From the NCBI RefSeq assembly GCF_042682545.1, contig NZ_JBHUHQ010000009.1: a stretch of 64,000 bases of DNA; one strand, given 5' to 3'. Both the position numbers and the translations under genes were made by a program. This document shows, piece by piece, positions 48,677 to 57,042 of this stretch. The DNA is from Ornithinibacillus salinisoli. GTDB taxonomy: Bacteria > Bacillota > Bacilli > Bacillales > Amphibacillaceae. Below the pieces are notes generated by a model. It saw nothing but the letters and a program-made list of their open reading frames with translations, did no database searches and was not told the origin of the DNA. Numbering within the stretch: the stretch's first letter is position 1; every line of letters starts with the position of its first letter.

Positions 48677-50617
48677 ATGTTTAAAAAAGCTTTTGGCTTA
48701 CTTCAACGGGTTGGTAAAGCATTAATGCTTCCGGTATCCGTTTTGCCAGCTGCGGGTCTATTACTTGGGCTCGGTCATGAAAACGTTTTAGACATAGCAA
48801 TTATGGCTCAAGCTGGTGGAATTATTTTTGATAATTTACCATTACTATTTGCTATTGGAGTAGCAATAGGACTTTCTGATGGTGATGGTGTTGCTGGGTT
48901 AGCAGCTGTTATAGGATTCTTAATTATGAATGTAACACTTGGCATCATGGCGGAGGCTAGAGGTGTTGAAACAATTGAAATGCTCGGAATCACCACACTA
49001 CAAATGGGAGTGTTCGGTGGTATAATCATCGGTATCGTGGCATCGATATTGTATAAGCGCTTCTATAAGATTGAGTTGCCTCAATTCTTGGGATTCTTTG
49101 CTGGGAAAAGGTTTGTACCGATCATTACTGCAGCAACTGCCGTAGTATTAGGTGTTCTGTTCTTTTTCATTTGGCCACCAATTCAAAATGTGATTGATTG
49201 GTTCTCTGTACTTGCTACGGAAACGGGCTCAACAATCGCAGCATTTATTTTCGGATTTGGTCAACGTGCACTAATACCGTTTGGTCTACATCACATCTTC
49301 TATCAACCATTCTGGTATGAATTTGGAAGCTATGTAAATGAAGCAGGCGAAGTAATTAAAGGGGATATGACACGTTATTTTGCTGGGGACCCTGAAGCAG
49401 GTACATTTATGGCTGGGTTATTTCCATTCATGTTATTTGGTTTACCGGCAGCAGCTCTTGCCATTTATCAAGAAGCCAAACCTGAAAACAAGAAAAAAGT
49501 CGCTGGGATCATGGCATCTGCAGCATTAACTTCTTTCTTAACAGGTATTACAGAACCAATTGAATTTGCTTTTCTTTTTGTTGCACCTGTACTATTTTTA
49601 ATTCACTGTGTATTTGCAGGTCTTTCTTTTGTTGTGATGGATCTGTTACAAGTTAAAGCAGGATTTACTTTCTCAGGTGGATTTATTGACTATGTGCTCT
49701 ATTGGGGACTATCAACGAATGCATGGCTCATTATCCCAGTAGGTATTGGATTTGCTTTCCTTTACTACTTTGGATTCCGTTTTGCGATTCGCAAATTTAA
49801 CTTAGCAACACCTGGACGAGAAGATGAGGAAGATACAGAGAATGGAGAGGGTCATGTAGCAGGAGACCTTCCATATGATGTATTAGAGAGCCTTGGTGGA
49901 AAAGAAAACATTACCCATTTAGATGCATGTATTACTCGCCTGCGTGTTTCGGTAAATGATAAAGGTACCGTAGATAAAAACCGTCTGAAAAAGCTTGGAG
50001 CATCTGGTGTAATGGAAGTAGGAAATAATATTCAAGCTATTTTTGGGCCAAAATCTGATACTATTAAAGGTCAAATACAAGATATTATTAGTGGTAAAGC
50101 GCCTCGAGTAAATAAAGAGGAATCAAAGCAATCAGCGTTATCAGTAGACGAAAATGCGGAGTTTAACTTAGCTAGTCCACTTAAAGGGAAACTTCTTCCT
50201 ATTACAGAAGTTCCTGATCAAGTGTTCTCTGGTAAAATGATGGGAGATGGATTTGCCATCGAACCAACAGATGATACGATTGTATCCCCAGTAGATGGAA
50301 AAGTAATTAATGTATTCCCTACAAAGCATGCGATTGGTATTCAATCTGATTCTGGACGTGAAATTCTTATTCATTTTGGTATAGATACCGTGAAGTTAAA
50401 AGGAGAAGGCTTTGAATCCTTTGTTCAAGAAGGCGATGAAATAACAGTAGGTCAAAAACTAATGAAGGTAGATTTAAGCTATATTAAGGAAAATGTACCT
50501 TCGATTATTACGCCAATTGTATTTACCAACCTTCAAGAAGGGGAAGAAATTAAGCTCCTCAAAGAAGGGGAAATAACACCAAGCGAAAAAAATATAGTTT
50601 CGATTGTTAAAAACTAA
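48677..50617 (+). CDS. ptsG: Glucose-specific PTS permease, EIICBA (PtsG)
   Basis: The 646-residue protein is a full EIICBA fusion. Residues 1-385 form the membrane IIC domain (LPAAGLLLGLG, TGITEPIEFAFLF as the family signature). IIB (about 405-485) carries the phosphorylated Cys in HLDACITRLRV. After a linker, IIA (about 515-640) has the phosphorylated His in REILIHFGIDTV. It imports and phosphorylates glucose in the PTS chain. AGGAGG precedes ATG at 48677. Expression depends on the RAT/terminator upstream and GlcT. Confidence 0.95.
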   Translation: MFKKAFGLLQRVGKALMLPVSVLPAAGLLLGLGHENVLDIAIMAQAGGIIFDNLPLLFAIGVAIGLSDGDGVAGLAAVIGFLIMNVTLGIMAEARGVETIEMLGITTLQMGVFGGIIIGIVASILYKRFYKIELPQFLGFFAGKRFVPIITAATAVVLGVLFFFIWPPIQNVIDWFSVLATETGSTIAAFIFGFGQRALIPFGLHHIFYQPFWYEFGSYVNEAGEVIKGDMTRYFAGDPEAGTFMAGLFPFMLFGLPAAALAIYQEAKPENKKKVAGIMASAALTSFLTGITEPIEFAFLFVAPVLFLIHCVFAGLSFVVMDLLQVKAGFTFSGGFIDYVLYWGLSTNAWLIIPVGIGFAFLYYFGFRFAIRKFNLATPGREDEEDTENGEGHVAGDLPYDVLESLGGKENITHLDACITRLRVSVNDKGTVDKNRLKKLGASGVMEVGNNIQAIFGPKSDTIKGQIQDIISGKAPRVNKEESKQSALSVDENAEFNLASPLKGKLLPITEVPDQVFSGKMMGDGFAIEPTDDTIVSPVDGKVINVFPTKHAIGIQSDSGREILIHFGIDTVKLKGEGFESFVQEGDEITVGQKLMKVDLSYIKENVPSIITPIVFTNLQEGEEIKLLKEGEITPSEKNIVSIVKN

Positions 50618-50621
50618 TACA

Positions 50622-50655
50622 AAAAAACAACATTCCTAGCGAATGTTGTTTTTTC
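50622..50655 (+). terminator. Terminator of ptsG
   Basis: AAAAAACAACATTC / GAATGTTGTTTTTT is a long stem with a 5-nt loop directly after ptsG. Confidence 0.92.
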
Positions 50656-50694
50656 ATCTATAAGTCCATTTTTTAAGGTGAGTTTTTATACTAC

Positions 50695-50730
50695 ATGACA
50701 TTTGTCATACTCAGTTCTTGACGGTTATGA
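50695..50730 (+). promoter_or_regulatory. Candidate DesR binding region upstream of des
   Basis: A perfect dyad ATGACA-TT-TGTCAT lies at 50695-50708, with a further GGTTATGAC half site at 50722-50730. It precedes the desaturase gene by about 90 nt, where phosphorylated DesR binds in B. subtilis. Confidence 0.55.
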
Positions 50731-50797
50731 CTTAAAACTTGATTAAAATTCTTCTAGAATAGAGATAATAAATTAGAATTCCTAGCTAGGAGGACCT

Positions 50798-51853
50798 ATG
50801 ATGAGTAGAAAGAAAACCGCACAATTACGAAAAAGTGTTTCACCATTTGAACAATCAGATTCAAAAGTTAGTGTGCTTCAGCTAATTAATACAATTCCAC
50901 CATTTTTTCTGCTTTGGTTTCTTTCTTACCAAAGTTTAACCATTTCTCTTTGGTTATCATTGGCAATATCGGTAATTGCAGCTGGATTTGTCGTACGGAT
51001 CTTTATTATTTTTCACGATTGTACGCATATGTCTTTTTTTAAGAACAAAAAAGCAAATCGCATTCTCGGAACGATTACAGGGATTATTACCCATTTTGCA
51101 TTTGAGAAATGGAAAAGGGACCATGCAATACATCATGCGACAAGCAGTAATTTAGATAAACGTGGTACGGGTGATGTTTGGGTGATGACGGTAGATGAAT
51201 ATGTGGATGCTTCGTTTTGGGGAAGGTTAGTCTATCGTTTATATCGAAATCCCATTGTTATGTTTGGACTAGGACCACTTTTTCTATTTCTAGTATCTAA
51301 TCGCTTAAACCGTAAAGGGGCAAGACGGAAGGAACGCTTGAACACATATTTGATCAACATTTCAATTGTTGCTATTTATGCCCTCTTGATATGGGCTATC
51401 GGTTGGCAAGCATTTGTAATTGTCCAAGCACCTATTCTATTTATAGCAGGATTTCTTGGAATCTGGTTGTTTTATGTTCAACATCAATTTGAAGATTCCT
51501 ACTTTGAAAATGAAGATGAGTGGGATTATGTGAAGGCTGCTGTAGATGGTAGTTCCTATTATAAACTCCCGAAAGTACTTGAATGGATAACGGGTAGTAT
51601 CGGTTATCACCATGTCCATCATTTAAGTCCGAGAGTACCCAATTATCATTTGGAAAAGGCACATGAATCCACTCCACCATTACAAAAAGCTACTACGATA
51701 ACATTAGCATCAAGCTTGAAATCAATTCGGTTTCGATTATATGATGAACAAAACAAAACGTTTATTAGTTTTAAAGAAGTGAAGTCGCTTTTAAGTAATA
51801 AAAAGCAAGAAGTCAAAGTGAAGACGAATAGACCGAGTTTTCAAGAGGATTAA
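50798..51853 (+). CDS. des: Acyl-lipid fatty acid desaturase (Des)
   Basis: The 351-residue membrane enzyme shows the three histidine boxes of acyl-lipid desaturases: FHDCTH (H73, H77), RDHAIHHA (H109, H112, H113) and HHVHH (about 273-277), with four or so membrane segments. The di-iron centre they hold introduces a cis double bond into membrane phospholipid acyl chains, keeping the membrane fluid in the cold. AGGAGGACC precedes ATG at 50798. The directly following desK-desR pair is its temperature-sensing control system. Confidence 0.92.
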   Translation: MMSRKKTAQLRKSVSPFEQSDSKVSVLQLINTIPPFFLLWFLSYQSLTISLWLSLAISVIAAGFVVRIFIIFHDCTHMSFFKNKKANRILGTITGIITHFAFEKWKRDHAIHHATSSNLDKRGTGDVWVMTVDEYVDASFWGRLVYRLYRNPIVMFGLGPLFLFLVSNRLNRKGARRKERLNTYLINISIVAIYALLIWAIGWQAFVIVQAPILFIAGFLGIWLFYVQHQFEDSYFENEDEWDYVKAAVDGSSYYKLPKVLEWITGSIGYHHVHHLSPRVPNYHLEKAHESTPPLQKATTITLASSLKSIRFRLYDEQNKTFISFKEVKSLLSNKKQEVKVKTNRPSFQED

Positions 51854-51867
51854 AAGTGAAGATCATG

Positions 51868-51900
51868 GCCCTTCAATATACTGTTGAAGGGCTTTATTTC
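51868..51900 (+). terminator. Terminator between des and desK
   Basis: GCCCTTCAA / TTGAAGGGC is a 9-bp stem with a 7-nt loop followed by TTTATTTC. Partial read-through would make desKR. Confidence 0.75.
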
Positions 51901-51958
51901 ATTTTTTTGTTATACTTTATAATAGGTTTATACATAGATTAGTTAAGGAGCTAAGCGA

Positions 51959-53092
51959 ATGCGGAATTGGTATCATATTTTCCCGAAGAACACGGGGTTA
52001 AGTTTATATGCGTGGATTATTTTTTGCCTGCTTCCATTCTACTTCATAATCAGGTCATCTGTAGCAGTGGAGATTTTCATTGGTGTGATTATGATCGTAT
52101 TGTTTTTTACAACATACCGACTTTCATTTATCAAAAAAGGTTGGACGGTATATGTATCGGTAGGAATTGAAATGGCGATCAGTATTGGGATGACCTTATA
52201 TTTTGGGTATGTATACTTTGCCCTTTTCTTAGCTTTTTTCATCGGTAATATTCAACACAAAATAGGGTTCATCACGTTATACATTGTGCATCTAACGACT
52301 ACGATAATAGCTGTTACTATCGGTTTTTTTCTTCTAACACAAAGTTTTTATACACAACTACCGTTTATCATTATTGCGGTAATTGGAGTCATATTATTGC
52401 CGTTTAATTTGTATAGTAAAAATAAACAAGAAAAGTTAGAAGGTCAATTGGAGGACGCAAATAAAAAGATATCCCAACTAATGGTTGTAGAAGAAAGACA
52501 ACGAATTGCAAGAGATCTACATGATACATTAGGACAGAAACTTTCTCTTATTGGACTGAAAAGTGATTTAGCTAAGAAATTAGTGGAGTTGGATGCGGAG
52601 AAAGCTAGAAAAGAAATAACGGATATTCACCAAACTGCTAGAACTGCATTGAAAGAAGTAAGAGAGTTAGTATCAGATATGAAAGGTACTAAACTGAATG
52701 ATGAGATCACACGAGTCGAGCAGGTTATGGAAGCTGCTCAAATGGAATTTCATGTAACAGGGGAATTGAAGTTAATAAAAACGCCATTATTAGTAGAAAA
52801 TGTTCTTAGCATGTGCTTGAAGGAAGCCATAACAAATGTTGTGAAGCATAGTAAGGCTACTTCTTGTCAGGTTCATTTGAAGCATGATCCAGGTGGTGTA
52901 GTGATACAAGTTGAAGATAATGGTGTTGGGATGGAGAAGATGGATGTTACGGATGGACATGGGATTGAGGGTATGAAAGAAAGATTGGAATTTGTAAACG
53001 GTAGTTTGCATTATGATTCCTTAGCAAATGGAACAAGTCTGACAATAAAAGTACCAACAATCATTCAACATGCAGAGGAGGGGTCGTCGTGA
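51959..53092 (+). CDS. desK: DesK thermosensor histidine kinase
   Basis: The 377-residue kinase has about five N-terminal membrane segments (1-160) with no large outer domain. A cytoplasmic coiled linker (QEKLEGQLEDANKKISQL) follows. The HisKA_3 domain carries the phospho-His in ERQRIARDLHDTLGQ (about residue 186), and the ATPase part has EAITNVVKHS and GHGIEGMKERLEF. The membrane bundle senses lipid order or thickness in the cold, as in B. subtilis DesK (370 residues). It overlaps desR by 4 nt. The AAGGAG site supports the ATG. Confidence 0.9.
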   Translation: MRNWYHIFPKNTGLSLYAWIIFCLLPFYFIIRSSVAVEIFIGVIMIVLFFTTYRLSFIKKGWTVYVSVGIEMAISIGMTLYFGYVYFALFLAFFIGNIQHKIGFITLYIVHLTTTIIAVTIGFFLLTQSFYTQLPFIIIAVIGVILLPFNLYSKNKQEKLEGQLEDANKKISQLMVVEERQRIARDLHDTLGQKLSLIGLKSDLAKKLVELDAEKARKEITDIHQTARTALKEVRELVSDMKGTKLNDEITRVEQVMEAAQMEFHVTGELKLIKTPLLVENVLSMCLKEAITNVVKHSKATSCQVHLKHDPGGVVIQVEDNGVGMEKMDVTDGHGIEGMKERLEFVNGSLHYDSLANGTSLTIKVPTIIQHAEEGSS

Positions 53093-53688
53093 TACGAATT
53101 GTCATAGCGGAAGATCAAGGAATGCTATTAGGTGCACTAGGTTCCTTGCTTGACTTAGAAGAAGACATGGAAGTCGTAGGGAAAGCAAAGAATGGTGAAG
53201 AGGCGATAAATTTAGTTAAACATCTTCAGCCAGATGTTTGTATCATGGATATCGAAATGCCAGTGAAAAGTGGACTGGATGCTGCAGAAGAATTAAAAGA
53301 CACCCCATGTAAAATTATTATCTTAACTACGTTTGCCCGAACTGGATATTTTGAACGAGCACGAAAAGCGAAGGTTAGTGGATATTTATTAAAAGATAGT
53401 CCGAGTGAGGAGTTGGCTCACTCGATTCGTGTGATTGTAGAAGGTAGAAAAATATATGCCCCCGAATTAGTTGATCTAGCCTATGGTGAAGATAACCCAT
53501 TAACAGACAGGGAAGAACAAGTGATAAAACTTATTGCCGATGGAAAAACGACAAAAGAAATCGCAAATCAATTATTTTTAACCAATGGGACAGTTCGTAA
53601 TTATGTTTCTGTTATTTTAGATAAATTACAAGTAAGCAATCGCATCGAAGCAATCTCCAAATTTAAGGATAAAGGCTGGTTTAAATAG
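53089..53688 (+). CDS. desR: DesR response regulator
   Basis: The 199-residue NarL/FixJ-type regulator has a receiver domain (1-120, acidic pocket IVIAEDQG, phospho-acceptor D54 in CIMDIEMP, K in LLKDS) and a LuxR helix-turn-helix (about 138-195, LTDREEQVIKLIADG and NGTVRNYVSVIL). Its start codon GTG overlaps the desK stop. Length equals B. subtilis DesR. When phosphorylated by DesK it activates des through the upstream dyad. Confidence 0.92.
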   Translation: MIRIVIAEDQGMLLGALGSLLDLEEDMEVVGKAKNGEEAINLVKHLQPDVCIMDIEMPVKSGLDAAEELKDTPCKIIILTTFARTGYFERARKAKVSGYLLKDSPSEELAHSIRVIVEGRKIYAPELVDLAYGEDNPLTDREEQVIKLIADGKTTKEIANQLFLTNGTVRNYVSVILDKLQVSNRIEAISKFKDKGWFK

Positions 53689-53689
53689 G

Positions 53690-53715
53690 GTGCCTGGCAC
53701 CGACAAAATTCGACA
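53690..53715. repeat. GTGCC-type dispersed repeat (half copy)
   Basis: The 26 bp start with GTGCCTGGCACC and continue with GACAAAATTCGACA. The 40670 copy has the same sequence except for one base in the first arm, but here the second arm is missing. It lies directly after desR. Confidence 0.7.
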
Positions 53716-53727
53716 AATAGATATTAA

Positions 53728-53765
53728 GAGGACAGAGGTTCTACGTTGAACCCTGTCCTTTCTTT
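53728..53765 (+). terminator. Terminator of desKR
   Basis: AGGACAGAGGTTC and GAACCCTGTCCT form a stem followed by TTCTTTTG. Confidence 0.8.
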
Positions 53766-53774
53766 TGTGTTCGA

Positions 53775-54401
53775 TTACTTTTCGCCCTTATTTAGTAGCT
53801 CCAAAAAATGCTTTAAAATTTTTGCTGTTAATCCCCAAATAACGCGATCCTCGTATGTGTAAAATAGCTCATTGATATGTCTAGTCTGCCAGTTATAGTC
53901 TTTTCCACCAACAATCAATTCAAATGGGAAGTTTTCTTCTGGAATAACTTGAAAATGAACTTTGTATGAATCAGGTGTTGTATTTAGAAAGTAAGATAAT
54001 GGGACACTAAATACTTCCTCGACCTCTGATTTATTTAGTGAAAATTCCTCAGGTTTGGTGATTTTTCCTACATAGGGATAAATGATTCTGCCAAAGTCAG
54101 AGACAATGTAATCCAGTGGAATAATGTCTTTAATTAGCTTGTTCGAAATTCCTAATTCTTCCGTTGTTTCTCGGATAGCACAATCCTCGGGGCTTAAGTC
54201 ATTTTTATCTATTCTTCCACCCGGAAAGCAAATATCACCTGGTTGGTTACGTAAATCCATTGACCGAACTTCAAATAATATATGTGTTTCTCCTTGAATT
54301 TCAATTAGAGGTAATAATACTGCCGATTTTTTTAGTTCCTCGTAGCCAAGTATAGACCGTTTTCGATTTTTTAGTGTGGATAGAATGTTCTTTATCTCCA
54401 T
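53775..54401 (-). CDS. Nudix hydrolase, CoA pyrophosphatase type (YeaB/NudL-like)
   Basis: The 208-residue protein has the Nudix box GGRIDKNDLSPEDCAIRETTEELGI, seen as GGRID, then RETTEELGI (with catalytic glutamates). The NudL-type CoA motif lies just before, LRNQPGDICFPGG. Such enzymes cleave CoA or derivatives to 3',5'-ADP and phosphopantetheine, probably housekeeping for oxidised CoA. Start at 54401 is supported by GGAGGTATC. Monocistronic, convergent with desR. Confidence 0.85.
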   Translation of the reverse strand: MEIKNILSTLKNRKRSILGYEELKKSAVLLPLIEIQGETHILFEVRSMDLRNQPGDICFPGGRIDKNDLSPEDCAIRETTEELGISNKLIKDIIPLDYIVSDFGRIIYPYVGKITKPEEFSLNKSEVEEVFSVPLSYFLNTTPDSYKVHFQVIPEENFPFELIVGGKDYNWQTRHINELFYTYEDRVIWGLTAKILKHFLELLNKGEK

Positions 54402-54569
54402 ACAGATACCTCCAACAGACTACAGTCTTTAATCCTATTATACGGACAGGGTAAGGAAAAACCAATAATAAAATAGAAGAATTTCTAGTATAAAAAAACA
54501 ATAATTAGGGATTATAAGATGTGTGCTATTAAAAAATAATTATAAACATCTATGAATAGGAGGTAAGAG

Positions 54570-55079
54570 ATGGGTATTTTAAGTGGAAATCCAAAGGAAG
54601 AGCCAATGCATTATGGTGAGGTTTATGGAATCTGGTCATCAGTACAAGCGATGAAGGGTATGATTGTTGGGTATCAAACATTTCGCAATCATGCAGGCGA
54701 TCAAGACTTACTTAAGATAATTAATGAAGCAATTGATCTTGGGAATCAACAAATTCAGGAAATGGAAACACTGTTAAAAGAAAACGGTGTTGGGCTACCA
54801 CCTACCCCTCCAGAACGGCCAAAGGCACAGTTAGAAGATATTCCTACAGGTGCCCGGGCAATGGATCCAGAGATTGCGGCTACTTTAGCGGTGGATATTG
54901 GCGCAGGGTTAGTGTCTTGCAGTACAATGATGTCGCAATGTATTAGAGAAGATCTGGCAACTTTATTTGGTCAGTTCCATACACAAAAAGCAGCACTTGG
55001 TATAAAAGTTCTTCGTTTGAATAAAGAAAAAGGGTGGCTAGTTCCACCACCACTACATTATAAAGAAACTGAAGAGTAA
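54570..55079 (+). CDS. DUF3231 family protein
   Basis: The 169-residue protein is helical with a repeated His/Glu-rich pattern: MHYGEVYGIWSSVQAMKGMIVGYQTFRNHAGD, EMETLLKENGVGLPPTPPERP and DIGAGLVSCSTMMSQCIRED. This is the DUF3231 family, common in Bacillaceae, often as tandem domain proteins, with a ferritin-like or DinB-like four-helix look. No function is established. AGGAGGTAAG precedes the start. Monocistronic. Confidence 0.78.
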   Translation: MGILSGNPKEEPMHYGEVYGIWSSVQAMKGMIVGYQTFRNHAGDQDLLKIINEAIDLGNQQIQEMETLLKENGVGLPPTPPERPKAQLEDIPTGARAMDPEIAATLAVDIGAGLVSCSTMMSQCIREDLATLFGQFHTQKAALGIKVLRLNKEKGWLVPPPLHYKETEE

Positions 55080-55084
55080 AAATA

Positions 55085-55126
55085 AGAACCTTGGAATTTG
55101 CGAAAATAGTGAATGCCAAGGTTTTT
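55085..55126 (+). terminator. Terminator of the DUF3231 gene
   Basis: AACCTTGG / CCAAGGTT with a 21-nt loop and a TTTTTA tail. Confidence 0.7.
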
Positions 55127-55233
55127 AACGATGATATTCTGTCAAAGAATAATATGAACGAACCTAGGGAACAACTTTAAACATGGAAATTCAGATGAAC
55201 CTTCCTAAATTAATAAAAGAAGGAGAATTAAAT

Positions 55234-55836
55234 ATGGTAAATGTTAAATTAGCAGTAATTTACTACAGCTCTTCAGGCACTAATTATCAGTTAGCAAAAT
55301 GGGCGGAAGAAGGTGCGAAAGAAGCAGGTGCGGAAGTAAAAGTAGTAAAGGTACCTGAGCTTGCCCCAGAATCCGCCATTGCATCGAACCCAGAATGGAA
55401 AGCACATCATGATGCGACAAAAGATGTGCCAGAAGCTACTTCAGATGATATTGAATGGGCAGATGCACTTATATTTAGTACACCAACTCGTTTTGGTAAT
55501 GTAGCATCACAAATGAAACAATTCCTTGATACCCAAGGCGGCTTATGGGCATCAGGAAAAACCATAAATAAAGTAGTAAGTGCAATGTCCTCTGCTCAAA
55601 ATCCACATGGGGGACAAGAGGCAACGATTCTTTCGCTATATACATCAATGATGCACTGGGGAGCAATCATCGTACCACCGGGATACACCGATCAAATTTT
55701 ATATGGTGCTGGTGGTAACCCATATGGAACAAGTGTAACTCAAGGGCAGGATGGAAAAATGGTTGAGGATGTAGAAGCGGCAGTTAAACACCAAGCTAAG
55801 CGTACAGTAGATATAGCAAGTCAAATAAATACTTAA
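55234..55836 (+). CDS. wrbA: WrbA-like NAD(P)H:quinone oxidoreductase
   Basis: The 200-residue flavodoxin-fold protein has the FMN phosphate loop YYSSSGTNYQLAKWAEEG near the start. STPTRFGNVASQMKQFLDTQGGLW and SSAQNPHGGQEATILSLY are WrbA hallmarks, with a GNPYGTS near the end. It reduces quinones by two electrons, limiting radical formation under oxidative stress. AAGGAGAATTAAAT sets the ATG at 55234; upstream frame to 55183 lacks a ribosome site. Monocistronic. Confidence 0.92.
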   Translation: MVNVKLAVIYYSSSGTNYQLAKWAEEGAKEAGAEVKVVKVPELAPESAIASNPEWKAHHDATKDVPEATSDDIEWADALIFSTPTRFGNVASQMKQFLDTQGGLWASGKTINKVVSAMSSAQNPHGGQEATILSLYTSMMHWGAIIVPPGYTDQILYGAGGNPYGTSVTQGQDGKMVEDVEAAVKHQAKRTVDIASQINT

Positions 55837-55864
55837 ATGAAAAGAATATATACCTTTTCTAAAA

Positions 55865-55902
55865 GGGTTAATTGGTGCCAGATCCAATTAGCTCTTTTTT
55901 TT
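55865..55902 (+). terminator. Terminator of wrbA
   Basis: GGGTTAATTGG / CCAATTAGCTC with two G-U pairs, followed by eight or more T residues. The loop holds GTGCCAGAT, resembling the GTGCC repeat core. Confidence 0.78.
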
Positions 55903-55979
55903 ATACTAACAATCAACCACACAGGTGACAGAAAAACAAAAAGTAAGTAAAATAGATTGGTAAGGAGGAAACGAAATTT

Positions 55980-56762
55980 ATGATTACCTTTAGAAAAAAA
56001 TGCGCTCAATTTTCCGAGAATCCTCTGTTTACCAATGTGATTATCGGCTTGATCGTGGTTAATGCTATATTAGTAGGTTTAGAAACCTATTCATTTTTTA
56101 TTAATAGATTTCATCACTGGTTTCTTATTGCAGACAAAATATTACTTTGGATCTTTACCTTTGAAATATTAATTAGGTTGATAGGTAGTAAGTCGATTGG
56201 ATCCTTCTTCAAAGATCCTTGGAACTTGTTTGATTTTGTAATTGTTGCAAGTGGCCATTTACTAGTGGGAGGACATTATGTGACAGTACTTCGGATTTTA
56301 AGAGTACTTCGTGTCCTTCGTGCGATTTCAGTTATTCCATCATTAAGGAAAATGGTAAATGCGCTAATCAAGACGATTCCCTCCATGGGAACGATTATGT
56401 TATTGCTTGGGATATTCTTTTATATCTATGCAGTAATCGGTACGATGATGTTTTCGTCCATTGCCCCTGAACACTTTGGGTCACTACACGATTCTCTTTT
56501 AACACTTTTTCAGGTTATTACTTTAGAGTCATGGGCAAGTGGTGTGATGCGACCAATTTTGGTGTCAGAGCCTTCTTCATGGTGGTATTTTGTAACCTTT
56601 ATTCTAGCGGGATCATTTGTTATCGTTAACTTGTTTGTTGGTGTAGTAGTAGGGAATGTGGAAGAAGCGAATCGAGAGGAAACGCCAACTCCGACAGACA
56701 TTAAACTTGAAGAACTACAAGAAGAATTGAAGGAAATTAAGCAACTATTAAAAGATAAATGA
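55980..56762 (+). CDS. Voltage-gated sodium channel of the NaChBac (BacNav) family
   Basis: The 260-residue protein is a one-domain 6-helix channel. S1-S3 lie near 17-38, 47-68 and 82-96. S4 (about 101-118) has four arginines every third residue (R105, R108, R111, R114). The pore filter is TLESWAS at 181-187, identical to the NaChBac selectivity filter. A helical C-terminal tail (DIKLEELQEELKEIKQLL) can form the tetramer coiled coil. In alkaliphilic Bacillus such channels bring Na+ back in for flagellar stator and pH balance. ATG at 55980 follows AAGGAGGAAAC. Monocistronic. Confidence 0.92.
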   Translation: MITFRKKCAQFSENPLFTNVIIGLIVVNAILVGLETYSFFINRFHHWFLIADKILLWIFTFEILIRLIGSKSIGSFFKDPWNLFDFVIVASGHLLVGGHYVTVLRILRVLRVLRAISVIPSLRKMVNALIKTIPSMGTIMLLLGIFFYIYAVIGTMMFSSIAPEHFGSLHDSLLTLFQVITLESWASGVMRPILVSEPSSWWYFVTFILAGSFVIVNLFVGVVVGNVEEANREETPTPTDIKLEELQEELKEIKQLLKDK

Positions 56763-56787
56763 TGAAGGGTGAAGGTGTCGAAGGAAT

Positions 56788-56973
56788 GAAGCGGACAACT
56801 GTTCCCTTATTTGTAACCCATTGTGGTTATTCAAAGGGCTAAAGGACATCTGATCCTTTATTAATCGAAAAAACAAGCATTCTTGCACTAATAAAAGCAT
56901 TTAACGTACTTGACGTCCGCAGATACTTTCAAATGTCGTATTTTTTAGAAATAGCGCACTCCATGTCCGCTCC
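56788..56973. repeat. Dispersed intergenic element with terminal inverted repeats
   Basis: The ends GAAGCGGACA (56788-56797) and TGTCCGCTCC (56964-56973) are inverted copies. The 186-bp inside has no coding capacity. A fragment of the same end sequence is at 39018. It fills most of the gap between the sodium channel and the monooxygenase. Confidence 0.55.
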
Positions 56974-57000
56974 GTTTTGCACTTAAGAATGGAACCCATA

Positions 57001-57037
57001 AAAGACCACGATCCTAATATATTGGATCGTGGTCTTT
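57001..57037. terminator. Terminator between the sodium channel and monooxygenase genes
   Basis: AAAGACCACGATCC / GGATCGTGGTCTTT is a perfect 14-bp stem between convergent genes, with T-rich flanks on both strands. Confidence 0.9.
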
Positions 57038-57042
57038 TATAC

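Noticed and set aside
54402..54569. Regulatory RNA in the gap before the DUF3231 gene
   Set aside because: AT-rich sequence without conserved riboswitch blocks or a terminator.
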